Shown here in pieces: positions 1 through 9,361 of a stretch of 64,000 nt of DNA. Made by a program: the position numbers and the translations under genes. The notes beneath the pieces were generated by a model that had not been told where the DNA came from, searched no databases, and saw only the letters and a program-made list of their open reading frames with translations. Numbering within the stretch: the first letter of the stretch is position 1; each line of letters opens with the position of its first letter. Origin of the DNA: Rhodoblastus acidophilus (GTDB lineage: Bacteria; Pseudomonadota; Alphaproteobacteria; Rhizobiales; Beijerinckiaceae); assembly GCF_900187365.1 (NCBI RefSeq), contig NZ_FYDG01000014.1, forward strand, positions 22,959 through 86,958, written 5' to 3'.

Positions 1-144
1 AAGACCGAGATCGCCGCCTGGGTGCATAACGTCACCGACCGGGCCTACAACACCAATGCGTTCGGGATGTTCTTCAACCGCAGCATCACGCAATATCCGG
101 GCGAGCGCCGCTTCGTCGGACTTGAACTGACGCAGAAATTCTGA
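1..144 (+). CDS. TonB-dependent receptor, C-terminal end (partial)
   Basis: Only the last 47 codons are in the window. The translation has the closing features of an outer-membrane beta-barrel receptor: a WVHNVTDRAYNT strand typical of TonB-dependent receptors, a PGERRFVGLEL strand, and a terminal Phe, the usual signal for barrel assembly. It would import an iron complex or other large substrate across the outer membrane using TonB energy. The substrate cannot be read from this piece. The MFS gene starts 3 bases after the stop, so the two are probably co-transcribed, which suggests receptor and inner-membrane carrier handle the same compound. Confidence 0.85.
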   Translation, partial: KTEIAAWVHNVTDRAYNTNAFGMFFNRSITQYPGERRFVGLELTQKF

Positions 145-146
145 TC

Positions 147-1346
147 GTGACCGAAGCCCCGCCCACCTCTCCGCTCCCGGCGCCCGGCCGGCTGCGGCCG
201 CGCGACTGGCTCGCGGTCGGCGCGGTCGATTCAGCGGCGCACAGCATGAATTCGCTGGGTCCGTTCGTGGTCGGCGGCCTCATCGAGGAGCTGCATTTTT
301 CCGCCACGCGCATGGGCGTGTGGAGCATGACGGAAATGCTCGCCTATGCGGTCTCGATGTTTATCCTGGCCCCCCGAGCCGGGCGGCTTTCGCTCCCGGC
401 GCTGGCTTTTGGCGCGGCGCTTCTCGCCGCGGCCGGGCAGATCCTGTCGGCCGTGCTCGACAGCTATGTCCTGCTGGTTCTGTTGCGCGTGGCGACCGGA
501 ACCGGTTTCGGCCTGCTCAACACCGCGGTCAACGTGTTCGCCGCGCGCAGCCCGAATCCGGACAAAGCCATTTCCTTCGCCATGGCGATCCAGACGGCTC
601 TGTTCGCGGCGATGGGATTCGTCCTGCCGAAAGCGGGCGAGATCGGCGGACGGCCCGGCATGTTCCTGGCGCTGGGCGCCTTCGTGTTGGCGCTGATCCC
701 GTTCATGCTGCTGCAGCCGTCCGGCGCCCCGGAGCGCAAGCCTGCGCCGGAGACGAAAGCCCACCGGCCCTGGCCGAAACTGCGGCATGTCGCGCCGATG
801 CTCGCGGCGACGGCGCTGTTCACCCTCGGCTCGCTGGCGATCTGGCCTTTTACCGAGCGGATCGGCTTGGCGGCCGGCATCGACCGCGCCGGATTCGGTT
901 TCCTGACCAGCGTCAGCAATGTGCTGGGCTTCGCCGCCTGCGTCGGCGGCGGCCTGCTTGGCGCGCGCTTCGGCCGCACGGTTCCGACGCTCGTGTTTCT
1001 GCTCGCCAGCGGCGTCGCCTGCTTTGTTCAGGCCGCTCCCCCGGATGGGCCGGCCTTCGCGATCGCTTTCGTCGCCAATTACGCGCTTTGGTTTCTCGCC
1101 TATCCGGCCCTGATCGGCGCCGCTTGCGCGCTCGATCCTGTCGGCCGCCTGCCCACCCTGTGCACCGCCAGCTGGCTGCTGTCCCAGGCGGCTGGATCGG
1201 TGCTGGCCGGCGCGGCCGGCGACGCCGGGAATTATGCCGCGATCGGCTGGTTTGGCCTGATCTGCTGCGCATCCGCGGCGGCGGTTTTCCTTTGTGTCAG
1301 CATTCCGCTCGATCGCGCAACCATGGCGCTGCGGAGCGGCTCATGA
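147..1346 (+). CDS. MFS transporter
   Basis: A 399-residue hydrophobic protein with about twelve predicted membrane segments and a polar central loop (around residues 190-215), the usual two-halves layout of the major facilitator superfamily. It starts with GTG immediately after the receptor stop and its own stop overlaps the start of the next gene (ATGA), so receptor, carrier and radical SAM enzyme look like one operon. The substrate is unknown. Coupling to a TonB receptor suggests import or recycling of a nutrient or siderophore-like compound, but that is inference. Confidence 0.8.
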   Translation: MTEAPPTSPLPAPGRLRPRDWLAVGAVDSAAHSMNSLGPFVVGGLIEELHFSATRMGVWSMTEMLAYAVSMFILAPRAGRLSLPALAFGAALLAAAGQILSAVLDSYVLLVLLRVATGTGFGLLNTAVNVFAARSPNPDKAISFAMAIQTALFAAMGFVLPKAGEIGGRPGMFLALGAFVLALIPFMLLQPSGAPERKPAPETKAHRPWPKLRHVAPMLAATALFTLGSLAIWPFTERIGLAAGIDRAGFGFLTSVSNVLGFAACVGGGLLGARFGRTVPTLVFLLASGVACFVQAAPPDGPAFAIAFVANYALWFLAYPALIGAACALDPVGRLPTLCTASWLLSQAAGSVLAGAAGDAGNYAAIGWFGLICCASAAAVFLCVSIPLDRATMALRSGS

Positions 1347-2569
1347 GCAGGCCTTCCGCGCGAACCGCCGTTCATCTCATGGCCAAGCCGACCGGCGCGG
1401 CCTGCAATCTCGCCTGCGACTATTGCTTCTTTCTTGGCAAGGCGCAGCTCTATCCCGGCAGTTCGTTCCGGATGTCCGACGAGGTGCTGGAGGCCTACGT
1501 CCGTCAACATCTGGCGCAATCCGGGTCCGAGGCCGTGTTCCTGTGGCAGGGGGGCGAACCGACGCTCGCGGGGCTGGATTTCTATCGTCGCGCCGTCGCC
1601 TTGCAGCAGAGGTTTCGCAGGCCCCGCCAGATCGTGCGCAACAGCCTGCAGACCAACGGGATTCTGCTCGACGACGCTTGGTGCGCGTTTCTGCGCCGTG
1701 AAAACTTTCTGGTCGGGATCAGCCTCGACGGACCGGCGGATCGCCACGACCTTTATCGCCGCGACAAGGCCGGGCACGGGACATTCGCCAAGGTTCTCCG
1801 CGCCATCGAACGGATGGCGGAGCATGGCGTGGAATTCAACATTTTGGCGGCCATTCATGCCGGCAACGAGGCGTGGCCGCTGGAGGTCTACCGGTTTCTC
1901 CGCGACGAGGCCGGCGCGCGCTTCCTTCAGTTCATCCCCGTGGTGGAGCGGACGGAAACCGGCGAGGTCGCCCGCCGGTCGGTCGCGCCGATCGCCTGGG
2001 GCCGTTTCCTGATCGCGATCTTCGACGAATGGCTGCGGCGCGACGTCGGCCGCGTCTCCGTGCAGATCTTCGAGGCCGCGCTGGCGGCCCAGCTTGGCGC
2101 GCCCTCGCCGGTCTGCGCCTTCGCCCCGACCTGCGGCCAGGCCCTCGTGCTGGAGCACGGCGGCGACGTCTTCATGTGCGATCATTTTGTCGACGCGCGG
2201 CATCGGCTCGGCAATCTGCTCGAAACGCCTTTGGCCGATCTCGCCGCCAGCGGAGATTTGGCGCGGTTCGGCCAGGACAAGCGCGACGGCCTGCCGGCGC
2301 AGTGCCTGGCCTGCGACGTGCGCTTCGCCTGTCAAGGCGAGTGTCCCAAGAACCGGTTCGTGACGTCGCCGCAAGGCGGGGCTGATCTAAACTATTTATG
2401 CGAGGGTTACCGGGCGTTTTTCCGCCATGTCGAGAGCCCCATGCGCCACCTCGCGGCGATGCTGCCGGCGACGAGCGCCAAGATCGGCGTCAATGCGCCG
2501 TGTCCCTGCGGCAGCGGCCGGAAATTCAAGCGCTGCCACGGCGCCGGCCGCGCCTCCCTCATCGCGTGA
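1343..2569 (+). CDS. anaerobic sulfatase-maturating enzyme-like radical SAM/SPASM protein with SEC-C tail
   Basis: A 408-residue protein. The radical SAM cluster motif is CNLACDYC near residue 20 (CX3CX2C), followed by WQGGEPTL, the SAM-binding GGE motif. The C-terminal half has the Cys-rich SPASM pattern (CGQALVLEHGGDVFMCDHF, then CLACDVRFACQGECPKNR) that holds auxiliary Fe-S clusters. The family oxidises an active-site Cys or Ser of sulfatases to formylglycine. After the SPASM region there is an extra SEC-C zinc motif (APCPCGSGRKFKRCHG), seen as an add-on in some members. No sulfatase is visible here; one may lie upstream of the window. The start overlaps the MFS stop. Confidence 0.85.
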   Translation: MSRPSARTAVHLMAKPTGAACNLACDYCFFLGKAQLYPGSSFRMSDEVLEAYVRQHLAQSGSEAVFLWQGGEPTLAGLDFYRRAVALQQRFRRPRQIVRNSLQTNGILLDDAWCAFLRRENFLVGISLDGPADRHDLYRRDKAGHGTFAKVLRAIERMAEHGVEFNILAAIHAGNEAWPLEVYRFLRDEAGARFLQFIPVVERTETGEVARRSVAPIAWGRFLIAIFDEWLRRDVGRVSVQIFEAALAAQLGAPSPVCAFAPTCGQALVLEHGGDVFMCDHFVDARHRLGNLLETPLADLAASGDLARFGQDKRDGLPAQCLACDVRFACQGECPKNRFVTSPQGGADLNYLCEGYRAFFRHVESPMRHLAAMLPATSAKIGVNAPCPCGSGRKFKRCHGAGRASLIA

Positions 2570-2831
2570 AACTCAGACACGCCCCGATGCCCGGAAACCC
2601 TCGCAATGACCGCAGCTCTCGCGCCAGACCTCCCCGCCGGCGCGCATAGTGGCGTCGTGTCGGGAGGCATTCTTACTATCGATAACAAGATGAACTCACA
2701 GTCGCGACCCAGAGCCGTCGACAGGATCGCGCGCGCCACCTATAACGTGACGCTTGAAGCGCTGGCAGAACCATCTGAGGTTTTAGCGCGGCGCTCCGAT
2801 GACGCTGCGCCTTCGCTCGTAAGGTTGGTTC

Positions 2832-3800
2832 ATGACGATTGTCGCCGCTTATCTGTATCGCAACGGCCAGCGCGTTCGCGAGATTTCCATCGATGAGAAG
2901 GCCGATTGCGCGCAGGACAAGACGGAGTTCGTCTGGATCGGCCTCGCCGATCCGTCCGAGGAGGAGTTGCGCAAGCTCCAGCATACCTACGATCTACATC
3001 CGCTGGCGGTTGAGGACGCGCTGAAGGCGAACCAACTGCCCAAGGTCGACATTTATGGCGACCAATTGTTCGTCGTCGCCACGACGGCGCACCTGGAGAA
3101 CGAAGTGATCGCCTATGGCGAAACCGCGATGTTCGTCGGCCACAGCCACATCATAAGCGTTCGAAGCGGATCGGCGCGATCGCACCGCGGACTGCGCCAG
3201 ATGCTCGAAGCGGCCCCCACAAGACTGATCCACGGCGTCGACTATGTCCTCCATGCGATCCTTGATTTCATCGTCGACGGCTATCTGCCAATGGTCGAGA
3301 CGATCGAGGAGGAGGTCCTGTCGATGGAACAGCGCACCATCGACACGTTTCTCGGCCGGGAGGAGATCACCCGCATCTTCACGCTCCGCCGTGAACTCAT
3401 CCGATTCCAGCGTGTGCTCGCTCCCATGGGCGAGGTCGCCAGCAAGTTCGTTCGAACCGACCTGCCTTGCATTGATGGCGAAACGCGTCCCTATTTCAAC
3501 GATGTTCTCGACCATGTGCGTCGGGTGCAGACGATGGTCGACGATTTGCGCGAGGTGCTGACCTCGGTATTCGAATTCAGCAATTTGCTCGAACAACAGC
3601 GCACTGGCGCGATCACCCGCCAGCTCGCGGCATGGGCCGCGATCCTTGCTGTGCCCACGGCGATCGCCGGCATCTACGGCATGAACTTCCAGAACATGCC
3701 CGAATTGAAAACGGAATATGGCTATTTCGTCGTCATCGGAGTGATCACGGCGGCATGCGTCGGTCTCTACGTCAGATTCAAGCGCGCCAAATGGCTCTGA
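2832..3800 (+). CDS. corA: CorA-family magnesium/divalent cation transporter
   Basis: A 322-residue protein with the CorA plan: a long soluble cytoplasmic domain rich in charged helices and two C-terminal membrane segments. The signature YGMNF pore motif sits between them around residue 288, followed by NMPE in the external loop and a short positively charged tail (RFKRAKWL). CorA forms a homopentameric channel for Mg2+, and also Co2+ or Ni2+ in some members. It stands alone: 262 bases without a convincing gene precede it and a decayed polysaccharide locus on the other strand follows. No Mg riboswitch was recognised upstream. Confidence 0.92.
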   Translation: MTIVAAYLYRNGQRVREISIDEKADCAQDKTEFVWIGLADPSEEELRKLQHTYDLHPLAVEDALKANQLPKVDIYGDQLFVVATTAHLENEVIAYGETAMFVGHSHIISVRSGSARSHRGLRQMLEAAPTRLIHGVDYVLHAILDFIVDGYLPMVETIEEEVLSMEQRTIDTFLGREEITRIFTLRRELIRFQRVLAPMGEVASKFVRTDLPCIDGETRPYFNDVLDHVRRVQTMVDDLREVLTSVFEFSNLLEQQRTGAITRQLAAWAAILAVPTAIAGIYGMNFQNMPELKTEYGYFVVIGVITAACVGLYVRFKRAKWL

Positions 3801-3925
3801 CAGCGGATGTTTTTATTCTTAATTGATCTGGTGGGCGGGCGCCTTCGTCGGGAAACCCAAGCCTACACGCGGCATTTTATCGACAATGCGGCGATCCAAC
3901 GCCTTTCGGCGGCTGCTCCATGGCT

Positions 3926-4607
3926 CTATCCGGCGTGAAGCCGCGCGTTCATGTCCGCGAGAACCACGCCCACGCGTTTTCCGAACTTCGTCAGGAGTCT
4001 CGCCGGGGGGAAAACGCGCAATCTGGCGCACAGCAGGAACGACGCGCGGAAGGCGTGACGAGCGCGATGGAATTGGCCTCGGCACACATCTAACACGCCA
4101 CGCCAGTAGAGTTGCGTGGCGGTCTCACTTCTGATCCGCGAACGCACGGCCGGATCCGCCGTCCATTTTGACACGGACGCCTCAAACGCCTCCACAGTCA
4201 GAACATAGCGGCTTCCCCGGCAGGCGTGGCGCGACGACATCAAGTAAGCATAGGCGCCCGCAATGGCTTTGTTGCTGTAATCCACGATCTCGGCGACCTT
4301 CCGTTCTTCAGCCATGGCCTTGACCCGCCAGGGCACGGCAATGTCGTCCTCGATGATGCGCGCAAGATTTTCCCGGCTCAACGTCGACATCATGCTTCCG
4401 CCATGCACGCGATAATCCACCATCGCCTCGGCGAAATATCCAGCCTTGCATTCCAGCGCGATCCTCGCCCAAACGTAGGAATCGCCGCGGTGAGGCATAC
4501 CGCGGCGGTTCTTGAAGGCGTGCGGCGATTGCGAAAGCATACGATCGACAGCCTCGACCTCAGAATCTGTCAGCCTCGCTCCCAGGGGCATCAACATGGA
4601 TAATCGT
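3926..4607 (-). pseudogene. family 2 glycosyltransferase, C-terminal fragment
   Basis: About 220 residues remain. The segment GDSYVWARIAL followed by VDYRVHGGSMM matches the acceptor-side end of GT2 catalytic domains (D/ExDxWLR and YRxHxxS patterns). The N-terminal nucleotide-sugar half with the DXD motif is missing. At the upstream edge the reading frame runs straight into the IS66 tnpB remnant near 4605, so the break was caused by the insertion or by a deletion next to it. It was probably an exopolysaccharide transferase, given the polymerase-like and chain-length genes beside it. Confidence 0.65.
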
Positions 4608-4945
4608 GCATGCAGGCCATCTGTGAGGCCGAGATGGAAACGACGCCGTCTTTCGCGGAGGGCCAGACGAACTTCCCCCGGTCCAATCTCTTCGCGTACA
4701 GAGATAGGCCGACGCCATCATGCCAAAGGATTTTCGCCAGATCGCCTCTACGCCCCCTGAAGACGTACAGGTCGCCGGCATGGGGATCGCGCTTCAACTT
4801 GCTCCTGAACCTGAAGCGCCAAGCCCTGCATGCCTCGGCGCACGTCGGTGTGGCCCATCGCGATCCAGACGCGGCATCCCGAGGGAATCGGGATCATGAC
4901 CGCAAAGCCTTCAAGGCCGCCCCGATCGCTGACGACGGAGCGCCA
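4605..4945 (-). mobile_element. IS66-family remnant (end of tnpA, frameshifted tnpB)
   Basis: On the minus strand an IS66 Orf2 (TnpB) begins with MIPIPSG near 4912, continues GCRVWIAMGHTDVRRGM and LALQVQEQV, then shifts frame by one extra base near 4797, and resumes as KRDPHAGDLYVFRGRRGDL, LWHDG, SLYAKRLDRGKFVW and AKDGVVSIS. It stops short of the family C-terminus at about 4608. The ATG overlaps the stop of an upstream frame ending AALKALRS, the usual tnpA/tnpB overlap. No tnpC and no terminal repeats were found, so the element is truncated on both sides and inactive. Confidence 0.8.
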
Positions 4946-5733
4946 GGGTGACCGAGCAGCATCGCCAAACAGAGAGCGGTTCCCGTGCGGCTGCTGTTCC
5001 CCGCGATCAGAAATGCGATCGAAGCCAGGTAGAGCGGCTTGTCGAAGCGGCTGAGCCGCGGCCAGAACGTGATCGCGAAAATGGCGAGCACCATGGCGTA
5101 GTTCGCAAGGGACACCTGTTCGAGGAAGATTGAGGACAGGCGGCGATCATCGAAAAGCGCAAAGGAAAACCGCCCGGAGTAGGCGAATGCGTTCTGGAAC
5201 AATCCGGATTGATCGTAAGCGTTCTGGATGGCGTCGCGCGTGTTGACGTAGTAGCTCGCAGGCTGAAAAATGTTCACGTAGAGATCAGGGAACCACCCTT
5301 TCACACATGAAACTGCGATGATCATCAGCGTGAGGGTCCGGAACGCGCCCATCAACGACCGCCACGTGCAAAGCGCCCCCAGCATGAAGAACAGAAGAAC
5401 GACGAGAAAATCCCGCAGCGGTTTGGGCGACGACATCCCGTTCGTAAGTGTGACCCACACGAACAGGAGGATGAATCCGGCGAGATAGGGCGTCGCCAGG
5501 CGGATGTTGGGCCCCGCCTCGGGAAAGCGCCTGATGATCACGAAGATCGTCCACGCGAAGATCGCCGCTTCAGCCGCGACGACCTGGAATTGGCTCATCG
5601 GCGCCGCGTGCCCGTTGATGATGGCGAGGGCGGCGTTGAAGCCCATGGCCGCCGCCAGCAGCGCAATCGCCGGCCATTGGCTCGACGGCCCCTCGTCGGA
5701 TTCCGACTGCAGGAAAACGGCTGAGGACGACAA
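4946..5733 (-). pseudogene. O-antigen/exopolysaccharide polymerase-like membrane protein, N-terminal fragment
   Basis: The first about 260 residues of a polytopic membrane protein, with roughly seven hydrophobic segments and a large polar loop (FPDLYVNIFQPASYYV, then AFAYSGRFSFALF) of the kind found in Wzy/O-antigen-ligase proteins. The frame passes directly into the tail of the IS66 tnpA (from about HPGAPSSA), so the natural C-terminus is lost. It lies head-to-tail with the glycosyltransferase stub on the other side of the IS remnant, consistent with one exopolysaccharide operon broken by the element. The polymerase assignment is by topology and context only. Confidence 0.5.
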
Positions 5734-6257
5734 ACTCCTGCTCCATGTCTGACGGCCGTGGACCGGAAAGGCCTTGGGCGCGCTCCATCACATCAGGTCA
5801 TGATTGAAGGTGGTGCGTTTTGGCGCCGTCTTTCAGGCGCCAAAACAGTGAGGCCATAACCGCTCTGTGCACTGCAGCATTTGCGTGAATTGACGCTGCC
5901 GCAATTCAAAATATTGTGAACAAATGTTTATCTTTGACTATTTTGTGTTTTAATCCCATCACAAAATCAACATAACTCATAGTTATGCGCCTATAGTTGC
6001 GAATTGCCGCAATCGCGCAGGCGCAAATATCGTAACTTAATTGTCTTTGGCCCTGGTAAATCAACGGAATTCACATATAAAAGGTTATGGTACGAAAAAT
6101 ATTGAATACTAATGCAATCATATATTTGGTTTTGCTAATAGCAAAAGCGCGGCTGCGCCGCTTTATCCATCGTACTATCGATTGGATCTTCGGTTTAGAA
6201 ACGAACCGCAAGCCGAAACGTCGCTTTAAAGCTTGACTTTTATTAAGGAGCGCTCGG
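5734..6257. other. AT-rich intergenic region of the polysaccharide locus
   Basis: No gene is seen in these 524 bases. The DNA is much more AT-rich than its surroundings and contains several inverted repeats, so it probably carries the divergent promoters for the polymerase-like gene (minus strand) and the chain-length gene (plus strand). A GAATTG/CAATTC inverted repeat lies at 5887-5907, and a hairpin-like GC stretch followed by a few T residues near 6142-6166. A ribosome-binding AAGGAGC precedes the GTG start at 6258. Confidence 0.6.
5971..5987. promoter_or_regulatory. perfect palindrome CATAACT-CAT-AGTTATG
   Basis: Seven-base arms with a three-base spacer in the AT-rich divergent intergenic region. 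Its symmetry and place fit an operator for a dimeric regulator of the exopolysaccharide genes. The protein that might bind it is not identified. Confidence 0.4.
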
Positions 6258-7331
6258 GTGCAGACTGTTCGTAATTATTCAAAACGGTCGCCGGAATCAC
6301 CGCATGACGACGGTCCCCGTGAGGCCCTAAAAAGCGCCATCCAGGTTCTTCGCAAACGGCGTCTGCTGACCGGCGCCGTTTTCGGCCCGATGACCGCGAT
6401 CCTGTATCTGCTTCTAACCAATTACTCCTGGCCATACCGGGCGTCCGCGGAACTCATGGTCGTCCCGGAAAAACAGGGCGGCGACCAAACCCAGCAAACA
6501 TCGCGCTTGATGCAATCCCTGGTGATGGTCGCGCAAAGCGACGGCGTCTTGCGAGCGGCGATTCGGGATGTCGGCTTCGACAAGGTGGTCGATCGATCGA
6601 AATTGCTCGAGAAGAATCTGATCGACCAATTCCTTGGGGCGCGCGCGCGAGACGCTGGCGCGGCGGCGACGCGGCAATTGAATAGCGGACCGCAAGGCGA
6701 AGTCGCCAACGAAACAGGCAGGCGGCCGGATGAGAGCGCTGCGCCCGTAGTAGACGTTTCGGAGGACGCGCTGCTGGCGCGCGCGAGCCTGCTGATCAAA
6801 CAATCGCTCGTCGTTCGCGCGGAGCAGAATCCCGACATCATTCGCTTGGGTTTTCAGCACCGCAGAGCGCCCTCATTCGCCGCGCGAGTCAGCAGAATAC
6901 GGACGGCGTCCGACACCGTAATCAGTGGAAATCAACAGCCCTCAGCCGGTCCACCGCCAACCAGGCGAGGCGACGGAGCGGCGGGGGAGGAGAGCGGCAT
7001 CGACTACCCTTTCGCGTCCGTAAGGCGGTCAGCGCCGCCAGAAGCCTGGAGGACAAGCTTCACAATGCAGGACGAACCCTCGGCGACAGAATACGTGCAG
7101 GAGGGGGAACGCGCATCGGACACGGATAGGGAGCGCGCGCCCGAGGCGCGGCCCGCCCATGTGCGCAAAATCTCACCCTTGCGCACGTGGTCAAGATTGG
7201 ATCCGGTGAAAACCTCTCGCGCAGCGGGGCCGAGGCGGCTTGGATCAAATCAAAAATCAGCAAGCTCTTGCTCCCGGCCCAAGAGTCGTCCAGATTTCAG
7301 CTTAGAAAGCAAGCGGGAGACAATCGCTTGA
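6258..7331 (+). pseudogene. Wzz/GNVR-type polysaccharide chain-length determinant, degraded after about residue 200
   Basis: The first about 200 residues look like a chain-length determinant: a basic N-terminus, one membrane segment (LLTGAVFGPMTAILYLLL), then YRASAELMVVPEKQGG, the usual start of the periplasmic domain, and helices ending RAEQNPDIIRLGFQH. Such proteins set the length of exported polysaccharide. After about base 6870 the translation turns into low-complexity, Arg/Pro/Ser-rich sequence with no coiled coil or second membrane segment, and no other frame clearly continues the family. It is therefore probably frameshifted or rearranged. Start is GTG after AAGGAGC. Confidence 0.55.
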
Positions 7332-8395
7332 CATCCGACGACGCATTGGACGAACCAGCATCAGGGACGCAAGCGCCCGTCGCGCGCCGCCTGCGGAATG
7401 GCCGGCGGACGGCTCTGCAACCGCTGACCCATCATGAAATCATGCGCTTGATCGAGCCGTTCATCCGGCGAGGCCACCACGTCGACTTGCAGGCGAGCCA
7501 GCGCATCGAACGGCGCCTTACGTTCAAGCCAATCTCGCATGACAGCGACACGCCAGCCTATGACGGAGCCTGCGAGCGCCTTGAACTTGAAAACCTTCAA
7601 GCCGAAACCTATCGGCTGACGCGCACACTGACCCTCCGATGCGGCGCGGCGGCGAAACTGACGACGGAGGGCGAGGACCTCGGCGCCCTGCTGGACCGCC
7701 TCGGCAGCGTTCCCCTGCAGCGTCTGTTCCAATGGGTCGGCGCCATACCCATCGCCCAAAGCTATCGCTTGACCCCGGCCGCCGGCTCCGAAGGCGCTGC
7801 GCCGCACATGGCGCTCACGGCGGCCGAAGCCCGCCTCGACGGTCTCACTTTCGCCCTGAACGCGGACACTGGACGGGGCTATCCGGCCGAGATCGAACTG
7901 ACGCCTCAGGCCGAACATCTGCTGGACCTGCCGGACGACCTTCTCGCGGCGCTGGGCTGGGACTGGCGGGTGCTGCGCCGGCGCGGGACTATGTGGCGCG
8001 CCTCCGTGCGCGCGCCAAGCCGTGAACCCGGCCGCAGCCGCCGCATCGAAGCCGCCTCGAAGGCCGCCGTGGCGCATCTGGCCCGGACGCTTGCGGAACC
8101 ACCGCGTCGATTTCACGAAAGGTTCCGCTGGGCGCGTTGGGCCGTGGTGTTTCGGCGCACGATCCCTCTGTTGTTTTCGCTCGTCCTCCTGGTAGGCGGC
8201 TTGGCCTTGACGCTGGAAGGCGTCTCGGATGAGTCACCGTTTCGAATGTTGCTTTTCAACTTCCCGCCGGTGCTCCTTCTGGTGTTTTTCAGCATGCGAG
8301 AATTGCCGCGTTTCGAGATCCCGCCTCTGCCACGGCCTTCCAGGGCGCCGTCATGGAGGAAGGCGCAGAACGGCGCCGGAGGCCCCGGCGCTTGA
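7187..8395 (+). CDS. conserved membrane-anchored protein of unknown function
   Basis: A frame of up to 402 residues. The part that reads like real protein begins around base 7430 (THHEIMRLIEPFIRRG) and has a soluble region of about 220 residues followed by two membrane segments near the C-terminus (IPLLFSLVLLVGGLALTL and LLFNFPPVLLLVFF), ending MRELPRFEIPPLPR. No catalytic motif is recognised. The start is uncertain because the first 80 codons overlap the decayed end of the chain-length gene and have poor composition. A start inside 7400-7445 is quite possible. Confidence 0.55.
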   Translation: MVKIGSGENLSRSGAEAAWIKSKISKLLLPAQESSRFQLRKQAGDNRLTSDDALDEPASGTQAPVARRLRNGRRTALQPLTHHEIMRLIEPFIRRGHHVDLQASQRIERRLTFKPISHDSDTPAYDGACERLELENLQAETYRLTRTLTLRCGAAAKLTTEGEDLGALLDRLGSVPLQRLFQWVGAIPIAQSYRLTPAAGSEGAAPHMALTAAEARLDGLTFALNADTGRGYPAEIELTPQAEHLLDLPDDLLAALGWDWRVLRRRGTMWRASVRAPSREPGRSRRIEAASKAAVAHLARTLAEPPRRFHERFRWARWAVVFRRTIPLLFSLVLLVGGLALTLEGVSDESPFRMLLFNFPPVLLLVFFSMRELPRFEIPPLPRPSRAPSWRKAQNGAGGPGA

Positions 8396-9361
8396 GGCAG
8401 GGCTTGCGTGCGTCAGCCGCACGCCGGCGCGGACGCCGATCTCAAGGAGCGGTTTCCAACGCACCGGCCATGCCGTGATGAAAGCGGCAGATGGATTTGA
8501 TACCGCCAAAAACTTGGAAATCGCCGGCCAAACAGTCAAAGCGCCGCATGATTGCGGCTCGATTCAACTGGCGACGTCGCCGGGACTGGATCGCATTGCT
8601 GATCACCGAATAAACATGAGCACGGCGCTGTCGCGTCGGACTCATGTGCTTTGTAACCTCCTATTTTGACGAGCGGAATTCCGGATCAGCAATACCGCGG
8701 GCGAGAACGCCAAACTGTCAAACGCGCTCGATCGCTCGCGTCCGACGATCACCAGGATCATCCTCCAGACTCGAAATCTCCGGGGCGATGGTCACCGCGT
8801 CGGGAAGACGGGGCGAGGCGATCCCGTGAAAGTCATAGAGCGATCTTAATGACTTAATTGATGCGGTCATGATCTTCGCCTCCAGAACTCTGATCTTGAG
8901 CCTTGCCGGGGGTGAAATTCAGCTTAATCGATAGGAAATTTTGATCAAAACGATGAGCCATCGCGATCTTGCGTGGTCATGAATGTCGCTTAAACGGCTT
9001 AGAATTCCCGATTGGAAGCCTGGGGCCGGGGTCGGATATAGACAAACGATATTAACTGATCAAATATGATCAATATACCCGATGGGTTAAATATAATGCG
9101 CGATCTCATGTTGCTGCGGTCCTTCCTTGCCGCCATCCAACATGGCGGCTTCCCGAGCGACCTCACACCGAGATCGTCATGCGCTTTGGCCCCGCGCGGG
9201 AAAGCGATTTCGGCGCCCGGAGACTATCTCGCCGACGCTCCGCCATCGGTCGCGGCCAGCGCGTCCCGACTGGGAAGAATCGGTGAGAACGGTCGCGGCA
9301 TGGCGCGGGTCGACTTCGTCCGACCAGGTCCGGTGGGATAAGATAGAACTGGAATGGGGAT
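8396..9361. other. 966-base stretch without a convincing gene
   Basis: Short frames here have no recognisable domain and poor codon character. The only hint is MRDLMLLRSFLAAIQHGGF near 9097-9153, which resembles the first helix of a LysR regulator, but the frame then leaves the family. This could be a small remnant left of the lysE gene. The AT-rich part around 8850-9100 may hold the lysE promoter. Confidence 0.45.

Noticed and set aside
320..1342. Long open frame extending the radical SAM gene upstream to 320
   Set aside because: It is the antiregister of the MFS gene; the family start is at 1343 with an ATGA overlap.
9097..9153. LysR-like first helix (MRDLMLLRSFLAAIQHGGF)
   Set aside because: Only about 19 residues fit and the frame then leaves the family; not enough to call a gene.
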